64,000 nt of DNA from an uncultured Lachnospiraceae bacterium (GTDB taxonomy: Bacteria; Bacillota; Clostridia; Lachnospirales; Lachnospiraceae), in NCBI GenBank assembly GCA_902779305.1, contig CACZBD010000006.1, positions 124,001 through 188,000 of the forward strand, written 5' to 3'. The translations under genes were made by a program, and so were the position numbers. Within the stretch, counting starts at the first letter, position 1. Each line of letters starts with the position of its first letter. Positions 9,435 through 18,623 of this stretch are shown piece after piece. The notes beneath the pieces are model-generated. The model saw only the letters and a list, made by a program, of their open reading frames with translations. It was not told the origin of the DNA and ran no database searches.

Positions 9435-9447
9435 ATGATGTGCCTTG

Positions 9448-10359
9448 TCAGTTTTTGGGGTCATACCCGAAATTTTTGAGCAGGAAATCCGAATCTCTCC
9501 AGTCTTTCTTGACCTTGACCCAGAGTTTCAGATTGACCTGTTCTTCCAGCATTCTCTCGATCTCATAGCGGGCAGCGGATCCGATCTTTTTGAGCATCGC
9601 ACCACCCTTTCCGATAATGATTCCCTTGTGGGAATCTTTTTCACAGATGATCACGGCATCAATATTGACGATCTTATCCGTAAACTGCATGCGCTCGATC
9701 GTAACGGCGATCCCGTGCGGGATCTCGTCATCGAGGCATTTCAATGCCTTTTCCCGGATCATTTCCGCAACGATCTGTCTCTGCGGCTGGTCCGTGATCG
9801 TGTCTTCATCGTAAAACGCTTCCCCGTACGGCAGATATTTTAAGATCAGCGGGATCAGGGCATCCGTATTCTCACCCTTCAGAGCGGAAAGCGGGATCAC
9901 TTCGGCAAAATCACACAGATCCTTATAGGCATCGATGATCCCGAACATTTCCTCTCGCTTTACGGTGTCGGATTTGTTGATCACGAGGATAATGGGCGTT
10001 TTACAGTTCTTCAGCTTTGCTGCGATCTTTTTATCCGTCTTTCCGACATAAGTGGAGGCTTCCACAAGCCACAGCACAACATCCACATCGGAAAGCGTTC
10101 CCATGGCGACATTCACCATATAATCGCCGAGTTTGTTCCTTGCTTCATGGATCCCCGGCGTATCCAGGAACACGATCTGTCCTTCTTCCGAAGTGTAGAC
10201 GGTCTGGATCCGGTTTCTCGTCGTCTGCGGTTTGGCGGATGTGATCGCGATCTTCTGTCCGATCAGACGGTTCATCAGTGTCGATTTTCCGACATTGGGT
10301 CTTCCGACGATCGCGGCAAAGCCGGATCTGTATTGTGGATTCTGTGTCGTATGTTCCAT
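9448..10359 (-). CDS. era: GTPase Era
   Basis: 303 residues, the usual length. Era is a GTPase that binds the 3' end of 16S rRNA and assists maturation of the small ribosomal subunit. G motifs are GRPNVGKST (residues 19-27), the switch TTRNRI, DTPG, NKSD and SAL. A C-terminal KH domain includes IIGKGGAMLKKIG, with the VKKDWRDSDFLLKNFGYD tail typical of Era. It is tightly followed by recO and sits 12 bases after the DUF4349 lipoprotein gene. The ribosome binding site is weak. Confidence 0.96.
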   Translation of the reverse strand: MEHTTQNPQYRSGFAAIVGRPNVGKSTLMNRLIGQKIAITSAKPQTTRNRIQTVYTSEEGQIVFLDTPGIHEARNKLGDYMVNVAMGTLSDVDVVLWLVEASTYVGKTDKKIAAKLKNCKTPIILVINKSDTVKREEMFGIIDAYKDLCDFAEVIPLSALKGENTDALIPLILKYLPYGEAFYDEDTITDQPQRQIVAEMIREKALKCLDDEIPHGIAVTIERMQFTDKIVNIDAVIICEKDSHKGIIIGKGGAMLKKIGSAARYEIERMLEEQVNLKLWVKVKKDWRDSDFLLKNFGYDPKN

Positions 10360-10371
10360 GGCTGTCCGGCT

Positions 10372-11496
10372 CTATTTGGTATCCGGTTTATTCTGACCGT
10401 TATCCGGTGTCTCCGGCTTGCTTTGTACTGCAGGCTTACCCTGCGGCTGAGCCGGTCCTGCCGGACGGTTCATGTTCTGCATGTTTGCCTGCATTCTGAT
10501 CCGGTTTCTTTCGGCGCTCTTTCTTGCAGCGCGAACAATGGCTCTTACGATCAGGAAGATCACAAGCACGATCATGCCGATGATCGTAAGTACCAGAATG
10601 ATATACGGAAGGCCGATCACAAAGCCGATCCCGAATTCCTTGAATCCGTTTCCGATCTGATAGAGATTCTCCGCAAATCCGATCTTGATCCGCTCTCCTG
10701 CCGATTTCTTCACTTCTTCCACAGGCGTGTAATGCGTGACTTCATCTGCATAGATATAGATCGTGGAATAATCCACCTTGTTGTCCATGGAACGAATCTG
10801 TCTCTCATAGGATTCGATCTGGTAGCTGACTTCCGTGAGTCTTGCTTCCAGTGTCAGGAGTGTATCCAGATCTTCCGCTTTTGCGATCAGATCGTTCAGA
10901 CGTTTCTGTTCGGATTTTAAGGATTCGATATGTGCCTGTGTGTCCGCATATTCCAGTGTCACGTCCTCTGTGGAAAGCGTCTTGTTGGTGATGTTGGACT
11001 GCTCGGCAACCGAAGAAACAAAAGAATCCAGTTTGTCGTTCGGAACTCTTGCTGTGATCGAAGCGTGTCTGTTGGATTCGGTATTGTAAAGGCTCCGGCC
11101 GCTGATCTCACTCATCTCGATGTAGCCGCCGAGTGCGTTTACTTTCTGCTCAATGTTGGCAAGGAATTTGTCAAACTCTTCCGTTTCCACGTTCAGATTG
11201 ACATTCTTGATCAGTTTCCGGGAAGAAGACTGTGCATTTTCGTTGATGATCTCGGCATCCTGCGGCGCTCCTTCGTCATAAGACTCTTCATAAGCTTCTT
11301 CCGCCGCATACACATCATCCGTATACATGTAGTCCCCTTCTGCTGCAGCGGCAACGGGTTCCTCATCATAATATGCTTCCTCTCGCGCCGACTTATAGGA
11401 TCCGGAATCGGCACTTGAACTTCCGCAGCCTGCAAGCAGAAGAACAACAGCAAGCGCTGCCGGGATGCATCTTGTCATTTTCACATTCTTTTTCAT
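10372..11496 (-). CDS. DUF4349 lipoprotein with C-terminal membrane helix
   Basis: About 374 residues. A lipoprotein signal ends in LLLAGCGSSS. A low-complexity acidic, Tyr- and Glu-rich linker follows, then a DUF4349 domain: LIKNVNLNVETEEFDKFL-type start, an ARVPNDKLDSFV strand and a long coiled coil (about residues 215-285). A hydrophobic helix near the C-terminus and a Pro/Gln-rich tail complete it. Having both an N-terminal lipid and a C-terminal helix suggests a hairpin anchored twice in the membrane. Function is unknown. Of several ATGs I chose the one preceded by AAAAGGAGAATGAGC, which also starts the signal peptide cleanly. Confidence 0.8.
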   Translation of the reverse strand: MKKNVKMTRCIPAALAVVLLLAGCGSSSADSGSYKSAREEAYYDEEPVAAAAEGDYMYTDDVYAAEEAYEESYDEGAPQDAEIINENAQSSSRKLIKNVNLNVETEEFDKFLANIEQKVNALGGYIEMSEISGRSLYNTESNRHASITARVPNDKLDSFVSSVAEQSNITNKTLSTEDVTLEYADTQAHIESLKSEQKRLNDLIAKAEDLDTLLTLEARLTEVSYQIESYERQIRSMDNKVDYSTIYIYADEVTHYTPVEEVKKSAGERIKIGFAENLYQIGNGFKEFGIGFVIGLPYIILVLTIIGMIVLVIFLIVRAIVRAARKSAERNRIRMQANMQNMNRPAGPAQPQGKPAVQSKPETPDNGQNKPDTK

Positions 11497-11534
11497 GCTC
11501 ATTCTCCTTTTCATCAATCTTCTCCGTATCATTT

Positions 11535-14471
11535 TCAGTTGATCAGATTTTCCACACGGTCAAAGAGGTCCTCCGCTTCTTTGATCTTCTCTTCACCGCC
11601 GACCACGCAGAGATGGTCCTGCGAAATAATGGCATCGATATAGGCGGAAAGCGCATTGATATCGGATGCGGTCGCATTCAGGATCTGATCCCGCTCTCTC
11701 TGTTCATCTTCATCACTGCGTCCGGTCAGATAAGCCCCAAGAGAACGGCTGCCCTTCTGCTGCGGTGTCATCGGTGTATCCACATCGGACATCGTGCCGA
11801 TGATGCATTTGGTCAGATCCCGTTCTTCCGGTTTCCAGTTCCTGACATATTCGGCCGCCTTTTTGTAGACATCCACGGTCTTTTTCAGGTTCGGATCCCT
11901 GTAGCTTGTAAAGAACGCGCCGCCGGACCTTCTGAACGAGGACATGCATCCGTATGCACCGCCGAGCACGCGCACATTGTTCCAGAGATAATCGTATCCC
12001 AGAAGCACTCTTAAGATCAAAAGAGCTCCCGTAAACTTAAGACCTGCTTCTCTAAAGTTTCCGGCCATCGCAACATACTGCACTTTCGAGGAAGTCTTGA
12101 AGCCTTCGTTTACAGACTCGGCTTTCAGATTAAACGGTTTGTTGATAAAGCCTTCCGGCTTCAGTTTCCCGATAAACGCTTTTGCCTGCTCCTTAAGATT
12201 TTCCACCTGTTCTTTTTCGGAAGTATAATCCACGAGCAGATGATCCTTGGTAAAGGTTTTGCCGATGAGTTCCTGCAGTTTACGGACCAGTTCCTCATAT
12301 CTGTTGTCAAAATCACGTTCAAGCTCCGTAATAAACCGGTAGAAATTGATTCCGCTCAGATTTTCCTTGACCCTCTGCGCCATACTGCAGTAAGACAGGG
12401 CGCGGTTGGATGCGGTCACGTGGCCGGAAGAAGGCATGGCATCTTCCAGTCTGGATTTGAGCATTCCGATCAGTTCCCGGATCCTCTTTTTATCGGAAAA
12501 ATCAGATGCGAACAGCACTTCTTCGATCATCTCAAACGCAAACGGCAGCTTGTCGTACAGCACTTTCGAGCGGACCTCGAAAAACAGCATCGCCTCATCA
12601 TTTCTGTGATCCACATAAGAAGGTGTTCCGAACGTGATCCCGCCGGTGTTGATATTCACGATGTTGAAAAGATCCGCATATTTGTAATGCGCGGTATCGA
12701 TCAGTCCCAAAAGGTCGGAAAGAAGCGCCAGATACGGCAGATCCTCTTCCCCGATCCCGGTCACGTCAAAGAGCAGTGTCAGATAGCCGATTCCGTTTGT
12801 AAACACATCATGCGTCAGGACCGTGACCTTGTCGATCTCGTCCCGGGCATTGATGAACGGCTGCGCCTCCTTCTTGATATCGGAGATCTTTAAAAGCGGG
12901 ATGCTTTCAAGTTCTTCTCTGGTGCTCGGCTCTTCCTGATACTGATGCAGTGCCTTCGTCTGCTCGATCAGTTCTTCGATCTCCCCTTCGGAAAGAGAGT
13001 TCTTATATGCTTCCAGTTTCTTTGCAAGTTCCGCATCCAGCTTCGCGCTGAGTCCGATCTCGGGCTCCACGATCACGAAGGCCGCATGCGTGTTCTCAAG
13101 CAGGTATTTTTTGACCAATCCTTCAAAATAACCCGTATCCACCTGTGATTTTAAGAAAGCAAACGTATCGTTCTGTGCGATATGCATGAATGGCTCGTTC
13201 TCATCATAGAGCCAGGAATCAAAGGACTGCAGACCGTACATCAGTCCCTTCGGATAATGTCCGAAGTCCGCTTCGCGGTATCTGAACTCATAAAAATTGA
13301 TCGCAGCCCTGAGCGCCTGTTTGTCAAACCCGTTTTCACTGACATCCCGGTAAACCTTCATGATCGTATCCCGGAATGTGTCCAGGCATTCCCTGTTGGA
13401 ATTCTTGGCGACAACGGAAAAATAAGGCTGATAGGTACTGCACTCGTAGGATCCCTGTACATCTTTTGCGATCCCGGCATCCAGAAGTGCCTGATTCAAT
13501 ACCGCGCCCGGTGCAAGCAGAAGCGCATATTCGATGATCTGAAAAGCAACATACAGATTCTTGTCAAGCGATGTATCGATGACGGATGTGTAGGATAAAT
13601 GCGTTTTGTCCTTCACACCTTCCTCTTCCGTAACGGAATACGGGAAAGATCTGATCACCGGCTCAGGGAACGCTTTCTGTAAGCCGATGGAAGAATCGAT
13701 CTGTAACGCATCGAATTTACTGAGATATTCTCTGTCCAGAAAATCCAGCCGTTCAGCCATATCCATGTTTCCGTACATGTAGATATAGCTGTTGGACGGA
13801 TGATAGTACCGTTTGTGAAAATCAAGAAAATCTTCGTATGTCAGATCCGGGATCACCTGGGGATCGCCGCCGGACTCGAAGAAGTAAGTGGTGTCCGGGA
13901 AAAGCACTTCCATGATCTTTCGATCGAGCAGATCATCCGCAGATGAAAAAACGCCGCGCATCTCATTATAGACCACGCCGTTGATCGTGACCGGATCATC
14001 TTTATCTTCGATCTCGTAATGCCAGCCTTCCTGCATAAAGATCTGCTTTCTGCTGTAGATGTTCGGATAGAAAACGGCATCCAGATATACATGCATCAGA
14101 TTCTTGAAATCCGCATCATTGCAGCTGGCCACGGGATAGACCGTTTTATCCGGATACGTCATGGCGTTTAAGAATGTGTTCAGCGATCCCTTTGCAAGCT
14201 CCACGAAAGGGTCTTTGGCCGGAAAACGCTTCGATCCGCAGAGGACCGAATGCTCTGTGATATGCGGAACGCCCGTGGAATCGGAAACGGGCGTGCGAAA
14301 GCCGATGCAGAACACTTTATTCTCTTCATCATTGGAAAGCAGCATGATCTTCGCGCCGGTCTTCTTATGGGTCAGAAGATAGCCCTCGGAATTTAAGTCC
14401 GCGATCTTTTCCTGCCTTTCCAGCCGGTATGCTTTTAATTCCTGTAACGCGTTCATGTCTTTATTCTGCAA
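11535..14471 (-). CDS. M16C-family metallopeptidase (presequence-protease type)
   Basis: About 978 residues, the length of single-chain PreP/HypA-like proteases that degrade short peptides in a closed chamber. The inverted zinc motif HITEH is near residue 71, followed by VLCGSKRFPAKDPF and the downstream glutamate in NEMRG. Four M16 domains fit the length. There is no signal peptide, so it should be cytoplasmic. The best ribosome binding site (GGAGG at 14480-14484) is 8 bases before a TTG at 14471, which I use; an ATG at 14456 and a GTG at 14495 are alternatives. It begins close to the stop of the sigma-like gene, suggesting coupled expression. Confidence 0.9.
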   Translation of the reverse strand: MQNKDMNALQELKAYRLERQEKIADLNSEGYLLTHKKTGAKIMLLSNDEENKVFCIGFRTPVSDSTGVPHITEHSVLCGSKRFPAKDPFVELAKGSLNTFLNAMTYPDKTVYPVASCNDADFKNLMHVYLDAVFYPNIYSRKQIFMQEGWHYEIEDKDDPVTINGVVYNEMRGVFSSADDLLDRKIMEVLFPDTTYFFESGGDPQVIPDLTYEDFLDFHKRYYHPSNSYIYMYGNMDMAERLDFLDREYLSKFDALQIDSSIGLQKAFPEPVIRSFPYSVTEEEGVKDKTHLSYTSVIDTSLDKNLYVAFQIIEYALLLAPGAVLNQALLDAGIAKDVQGSYECSTYQPYFSVVAKNSNRECLDTFRDTIMKVYRDVSENGFDKQALRAAINFYEFRYREADFGHYPKGLMYGLQSFDSWLYDENEPFMHIAQNDTFAFLKSQVDTGYFEGLVKKYLLENTHAAFVIVEPEIGLSAKLDAELAKKLEAYKNSLSEGEIEELIEQTKALHQYQEEPSTREELESIPLLKISDIKKEAQPFINARDEIDKVTVLTHDVFTNGIGYLTLLFDVTGIGEEDLPYLALLSDLLGLIDTAHYKYADLFNIVNINTGGITFGTPSYVDHRNDEAMLFFEVRSKVLYDKLPFAFEMIEEVLFASDFSDKKRIRELIGMLKSRLEDAMPSSGHVTASNRALSYCSMAQRVKENLSGINFYRFITELERDFDNRYEELVRKLQELIGKTFTKDHLLVDYTSEKEQVENLKEQAKAFIGKLKPEGFINKPFNLKAESVNEGFKTSSKVQYVAMAGNFREAGLKFTGALLILRVLLGYDYLWNNVRVLGGAYGCMSSFRRSGGAFFTSYRDPNLKKTVDVYKKAAEYVRNWKPEERDLTKCIIGTMSDVDTPMTPQQKGSRSLGAYLTGRSDEDEQRERDQILNATASDINALSAYIDAIISQDHLCVVGGEEKIKEAEDLFDRVENLIN

Positions 14472-14491
14472 TACATGCACCTCCAAACGTA

Positions 14492-15049
14492 TCACTCTGT
14501 TGTCTGAATAAAATCGATCCTGTTGCCGCTTAGGCGGACGGCTTCTTCGATCACGGAAACTTCCTCTTCCATTTCCGCGGCCAGTTCTTCGATGCTGACC
14601 TTTCTGAGCAACGCTTCCGATAATTCTTTGGCCGCATCATAAACACGATTGACCTGCTCCGCGATCCTGCTGTCGATGTCGGACTCCTTGTTCTGATCGG
14701 CGACCAGTTTTTCCATGGCGTCCATGACCGTATGCGTCAGAAACATTTCCACTTCTCTTGCATCTTCACAAAAGTCAAGGCTCTGCGCACCCATGAGCAA
14801 TGCGATGTTTCCTTCGCCGATGAGATCTTCAAGCTGCACGCCCTGTCCGTCATAGAGTTTTGCGATCTCCGTTACATCCTTTAAGTACAGAAGCGGGATC
14901 GTTTCCGCGGCAGCCGCCTTATCTCTGAACACCGCATCGACTCGTTTCAAACGTTCCTTGTCATCAACCACTTCCAGTGATTCGAGCTCACTGAAATAGT
15001 TATTCTTTTCTTCCGGTCCGGTTTCGGACTTCTTCGTTGTATTTCCCAT
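14492..15049 (-). CDS. Sigma-70 region 2/3-like protein without region 4
   Basis: About 185 residues. A central segment, QLEDLIGEGNIALLMGAQSLD, resembles sigma-70 region 2.1-2.2, which contacts the RNA polymerase beta' clamp. The end, SIEELAAEMEEEVSVIEEAVRLS, resembles sigma region 3. The DNA-melting region 2.3-2.4 is poorly conserved, and the promoter-binding region 4 is absent. It may bind core polymerase without acting as a normal sigma factor, or it may be an evolutionary remnant. The ATG at 15049 has a GCAGGAAAAG box; the longer frame does not. Two tandem hairpins lie just upstream. Confidence 0.65.
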   Translation of the reverse strand: MGNTTKKSETGPEEKNNYFSELESLEVVDDKERLKRVDAVFRDKAAAAETIPLLYLKDVTEIAKLYDGQGVQLEDLIGEGNIALLMGAQSLDFCEDAREVEMFLTHTVMDAMEKLVADQNKESDIDSRIAEQVNRVYDAAKELSEALLRKVSIEELAAEMEEEVSVIEEAVRLSGNRIDFIQTTE

Positions 15050-15064
15050 TTTCTTTTCCTGCAA

Positions 15065-15107
15065 ATTGCGAAACATTGCTTCGCAATATACTACAAGTCA
15101 GGTAGTA
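15065..15107 (-). repeat. Two tandem hairpins between the rhomboid-like and sigma-like genes
   Basis: Perfect 8-bp inverted repeat ATTGCGAA/TTCGCAAT (15065-15072, 15080-15087, 7-base loop) directly next to a 6-bp repeat TACTAC/GTAGTA (15089-15094, 15102-15107, 7-base loop). Neither is followed by a T tract on the minus strand, so they are not standard terminators. The first ends close to the ribosome binding site of the sigma-like gene. Confidence 0.6.
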
Positions 15108-15108
15108 C

Positions 15109-15984
15109 TTATAATATGTGTTTATGTGTGAAGAGGTGCTCCTGGCAGTATTCGTAATTGCCGTTACACTTGGAGCAGAACCTGAATTCCAGATTGTCTC
15201 CGTCTTCTTCCGTTCTCCCGCAGATCGCACATTTATGCTTCGTGACCGCCTTCATCTTGGCAGCCTGCTGTGTCTGGCGCCGGTATTCGGCTCTTCTGTG
15301 TACCTCGGAAGGCTTGATCCTTGAAAAGTTTCTGGTGGTCAGGAAGAACACCAGGAAATTCAAAAGCGATGCGACGATCACGACTTTGATCGCCATATTT
15401 CCCATGAAAAAGCTGATCAGAAGCACGGCGATATCCAGCCAGGCCATCCACTTGATCTTCACCGGGATGATGAAGTACAACAGGACGCGCATATCCGGAT
15501 AGGAAGCCGCAAACGCTAAGAAGATCGAAAGATTGATATAATAGGTCGAAACCGCCATGCCGATCGTTCTGCCAAGCCCCTCGTGATCAACCGTTGCAAT
15601 ATGAAATACGGGAAACGAAGGCAGCATGGCATAAACGCCGTAAAGGATAAATGCTCCGATCAGCGTGAAGAGCATCCCCGAAAACAGGTATACATTATAG
15701 CGGAATGTTCCCCAGGTCCTTTCCAAAGATGTGCCGATCGAATAATAGAAAAACAGCATCACGATCGTAAAAATGCTTAAGGAAGACGGCGGCATCAGGA
15801 TCCAGGTCACGATCCTCCAGACCTGTCCGTGCAGGATCTGATAAGGATCCAGGCTCATAAAATCCAGTGATCCCGTCAGTCTTAGGATATACCCGATCAC
15901 ATAGCCGATGATCAGGTACAAGGACAGATTTCTGATCGCAAATCTGCCGATCTTCCGTTCCATTTTATCAAGAAAACGATTCAT
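15109..15984 (-). CDS. Rhomboid-superfamily membrane protein lacking the catalytic serine, with zinc ribbon
   Basis: 291 residues with about six membrane helices. GQVWRIVTWI near residue 53 and SLERTWGTFRYNVYLFSG near 87 match the loop 1 and helix 2-3 signatures of rhomboid/Derlin-like proteins. The GxSG catalytic serine motif expected two helices later is absent. The cytoplasmic C-terminus (after about residue 222) is basic and ends in a zinc ribbon: Cys 252, 255, 270, 273 and 280 with His 283. It is best read as a pseudoprotease that may bind membrane proteins. It lies between a response regulator and the sigma-like protein, all on the same strand. Confidence 0.7.
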   Translation of the reverse strand: MNRFLDKMERKIGRFAIRNLSLYLIIGYVIGYILRLTGSLDFMSLDPYQILHGQVWRIVTWILMPPSSLSIFTIVMLFFYYSIGTSLERTWGTFRYNVYLFSGMLFTLIGAFILYGVYAMLPSFPVFHIATVDHEGLGRTIGMAVSTYYINLSIFLAFAASYPDMRVLLYFIIPVKIKWMAWLDIAVLLISFFMGNMAIKVVIVASLLNFLVFFLTTRNFSRIKPSEVHRRAEYRRQTQQAAKMKAVTKHKCAICGRTEEDGDNLEFRFCSKCNGNYEYCQEHLFTHKHIL

Positions 15985-16025
15985 TTCTTTCTTTCCAATC
16001 TTTATAAGTTCTGTCTTTTAACCGG

Positions 16026-16790
16026 TCACGCCAGTTTTCTTTTCAGATAAGCGAGCAGATCCGCTCTGGTCGTTGACTTTAACACGTAGCCTTCCGGTTT
16101 CAGTTCCATGACCCTCGCCACATCTTCCCTTGAGCCGACGCCTGTCAGAAATACGACAGGGATCTGTGCCGTATCCGCATTCTGTCTGAGCATCTGCAGC
16201 ACCTGCGGTCCGTTCACAACAGGCATTTCGTAATCCAAGAGGATCATGTCGATCTTTTCGCCCTCCGGGATCTTTAACAGAAAGCTGATCGCCTGCATGC
16301 CCGTGGTCACGATATCCACTTCGAAATCCTTTTTCAGCCATTCCCTGACCATTTTGGCATACGGCGGATCGTCATCCACGATCAGGATCCTTTTTTTCGT
16401 CTTATCTTCTTTTGCCGAAAGATCCGCAGCATCCTCGACCGCTTTTTGCAGCGTGTCCATATCGACGGGACGGTTGATCCAGATACTGTCCTTTACTTCC
16501 GAAAAGATATCAAAGAAATCCTTATGAAAGCTGTCTTCACCGATAAACAGGACTGCCCTTTTTGCATCCAGGATCTCTCCGATCGCGACGGAAAGGGTCT
16601 TCTGTTTTTCATGGTCCTCAATGATGTCATTCGGCAGATATACGATAAACACCGGAACATCACCGGTCAGGGACTTCGTTCTGTGAAAATCACCCGTAAG
16701 CGTTATCACCCGGTTGTCCGGGCCTGTCAGATTTTTTTCGATCCCGTTCACGATCACGCTGGTCTGAAATGCCAGAATGGCAATGTTCAT
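16026..16790 (-). CDS. Response regulator with pseudo-receiver plus receiver domain, no output domain
   Basis: 254 residues. The C-terminal half (about 133-254) is a complete receiver: acidic pair Asp139/Asp140, phosphoacceptor Asp186 in ILLDYEMP, Thr216 and Lys238. The N-terminal 115 residues have the alternating strand/helix pattern of a receiver but no phosphorylation site. No DNA-binding or enzymatic domain is present, so it may act by binding a partner or as a phosphate shuttle. It starts 36 bases after a membrane protein that also carries a receiver, and the pair probably forms one pathway. The start has a perfect GGAGG. Confidence 0.85.
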   Translation of the reverse strand: MNIAILAFQTSVIVNGIEKNLTGPDNRVITLTGDFHRTKSLTGDVPVFIVYLPNDIIEDHEKQKTLSVAIGEILDAKRAVLFIGEDSFHKDFFDIFSEVKDSIWINRPVDMDTLQKAVEDAADLSAKEDKTKKRILIVDDDPPYAKMVREWLKKDFEVDIVTTGMQAISFLLKIPEGEKIDMILLDYEMPVVNGPQVLQMLRQNADTAQIPVVFLTGVGSREDVARVMELKPEGYVLKSTTRADLLAYLKRKLA

Positions 16791-16826
16791 GTGTTCTTAT
16801 CCTCCAAAAACAGATCTAAGTCAAAA

Positions 16827-18608
16827 TCAGGATGCAGCACTGTTTCCTGCCAGATAACTGCGAAAAGCGGTCGCGAAGGCATGATAGGTTTTCTCCAAAG
16901 AAACATGATCTTCCATCAAAAGCATCCGGAACAGTTCCCTGGCATCGCTTTCATATTCCGGAAGGTGCAGGAGCACACACTGCTGACGGACCGCGCGAAG
17001 ACAACCCGCAAACAGCAGGCTTTCCTTGCTCTCATAAAACCGGTCGCAGTCATCCAGAAGCAGGTTGAGTTCCAAAAGATCTTCTTCGGAAGAAGCAACC
17101 GTGTCATCCGCATTCGCATAACGCTTCCAAAGCCATCTGGTCAGGACATGGTTTAAGTACTTGGCAGAAACCGGCTTCACAAGATAATCGTTGAATCCGG
17201 CCAGCAGAAATTCCTTGTACTGTTCATCCATCGCCACATCGGTGATGAACACAAGCGGCACTTCCTGGTAATAGGGTCCCGGCATCCCCCGGATCTCCTC
17301 TGCCAGCTCGAAAGCCGTGATATCACTGATATTCTGATCGATGAAGATCATGTCATAAACATGTTCACTGATCTCTTTGATGGCGCTTTTGGCATTCAAC
17401 GCCCTGAATACCGATGCGGCATACGGCTGCAGCATCTTCTCAAACACGTTGATCCGGATCGAATTCTCGTTGACGATCAGAAGCCTTGCGCCTCTGGCGA
17501 TCTTGAATTCCGACTCCGGTTCATCAGGCACCGTCACATTCATCGCACGTTCCCGGATCTCGATCGGCGCCGTGTCCGCTTCCTCATTTTCCATTCCGCA
17601 GATCGTGATCACGGAAATGAACAGTTCATGAAACCGGTCGTAGACCGGTCTGACATCGATGGTGATATCCCTGTTTAACGGCGCATAGATCGCATTGATG
17701 CTGTAGGAACCGTTGATCGACTCGTTATGAAGTCTGGCTTCCGTTTCCGGTGTCATCAGAAACAGATCCTCGACCCTTTGTCCGATAAAGTCATTCTTGA
17801 TGACCTTTCCGACGATCATGCCGCGTTTGTTCGTATAGACTACTCTGAAACTGTCATCACAGATCAGAACGATATCCACAATGTTTTTCCTTAGGATGTC
17901 CTCATAGTCCTCTTCCCGGATCACGATCTTGCGGTGATAGATCAACAGTTTCGGCATCAGCAGGATCGTTCCGATGCAGGTTAAGGGCAGATAAGGCAGA
18001 TGCGGCAGATGCAGGGGATCGAACAGCATATCCGTTAGTTCCAGGATTGCTCCGAGTGCGGAAAACGAAAACGTCAGCAGCCAGAGCCGCATCAGATACC
18101 GCTCTCTCTTTTTCAGATCTTTCCGGTTGAAATAATGATAAATGTATACCAGTCCCGCCAGATAGATCACATTGAACACCGCATGCAATATGATCTGCAG
18201 AACGGAAGAGATCGGGTAGCTGACACCGAAAACAGCTTTTTTCAGCGTGCCTCCGCTCAAGAACGTGTCGGCAAAATAGATCGCCAGCCCGAGGTAATAG
18301 AGTACGGAAATGATCAAACCAACAAACTTTCCGTGATAATTCATCGAATAGGCGCCCATGTTCAGGAGATTTGCCACAAGGACCACGCCCGCATACCAGT
18401 AAACGGCATACATGAGATATTTTGCCGTATCGCTTCTCACAAGAAGCATGGCGATACTCATCACACACTGCAGGGAAAACGCGCAGCTGATGATGATCTG
18501 TCTGTTGATGGCATGCCTGTCTTTTACGCGCACCTGAAATGAGATCGCCTGGGAAATGGCGATCAGCATTTCAACAAATAATGCGCCATAGATCAGTATC
18601 TGTAACAT
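16827..18608 (-). CDS. 7TM-PAS-receiver membrane signalling protein without kinase domain
   Basis: About 593 residues. Seven hydrophobic helices at the N-terminus (to about 225) match the 7TM region found at the start of some histidine kinases. A PAS-like domain follows (about 235-345), then a receiver domain (about 370-490) with phosphoacceptor Asp424 in IFIDQ, Thr in FITD and Lys in YLVKP. The first acidic position of the receiver pocket is changed (VNEN in place of the usual DD). A helical extension of about 90 residues ends the protein; I see no Hpt or kinase signature. The start is set by GAGG 5 bases before the ATG at 18608. It follows leuS by 15 bases. Confidence 0.8.
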   Translation of the reverse strand: MLQILIYGALFVEMLIAISQAISFQVRVKDRHAINRQIIISCAFSLQCVMSIAMLLVRSDTAKYLMYAVYWYAGVVLVANLLNMGAYSMNYHGKFVGLIISVLYYLGLAIYFADTFLSGGTLKKAVFGVSYPISSVLQIILHAVFNVIYLAGLVYIYHYFNRKDLKKRERYLMRLWLLTFSFSALGAILELTDMLFDPLHLPHLPYLPLTCIGTILLMPKLLIYHRKIVIREEDYEDILRKNIVDIVLICDDSFRVVYTNKRGMIVGKVIKNDFIGQRVEDLFLMTPETEARLHNESINGSYSINAIYAPLNRDITIDVRPVYDRFHELFISVITICGMENEEADTAPIEIRERAMNVTVPDEPESEFKIARGARLLIVNENSIRINVFEKMLQPYAASVFRALNAKSAIKEISEHVYDMIFIDQNISDITAFELAEEIRGMPGPYYQEVPLVFITDVAMDEQYKEFLLAGFNDYLVKPVSAKYLNHVLTRWLWKRYANADDTVASSEEDLLELNLLLDDCDRFYESKESLLFAGCLRAVRQQCVLLHLPEYESDARELFRMLLMEDHVSLEKTYHAFATAFRSYLAGNSAAS

Positions 18609-18623
18609 AAACACCTCATAGGA

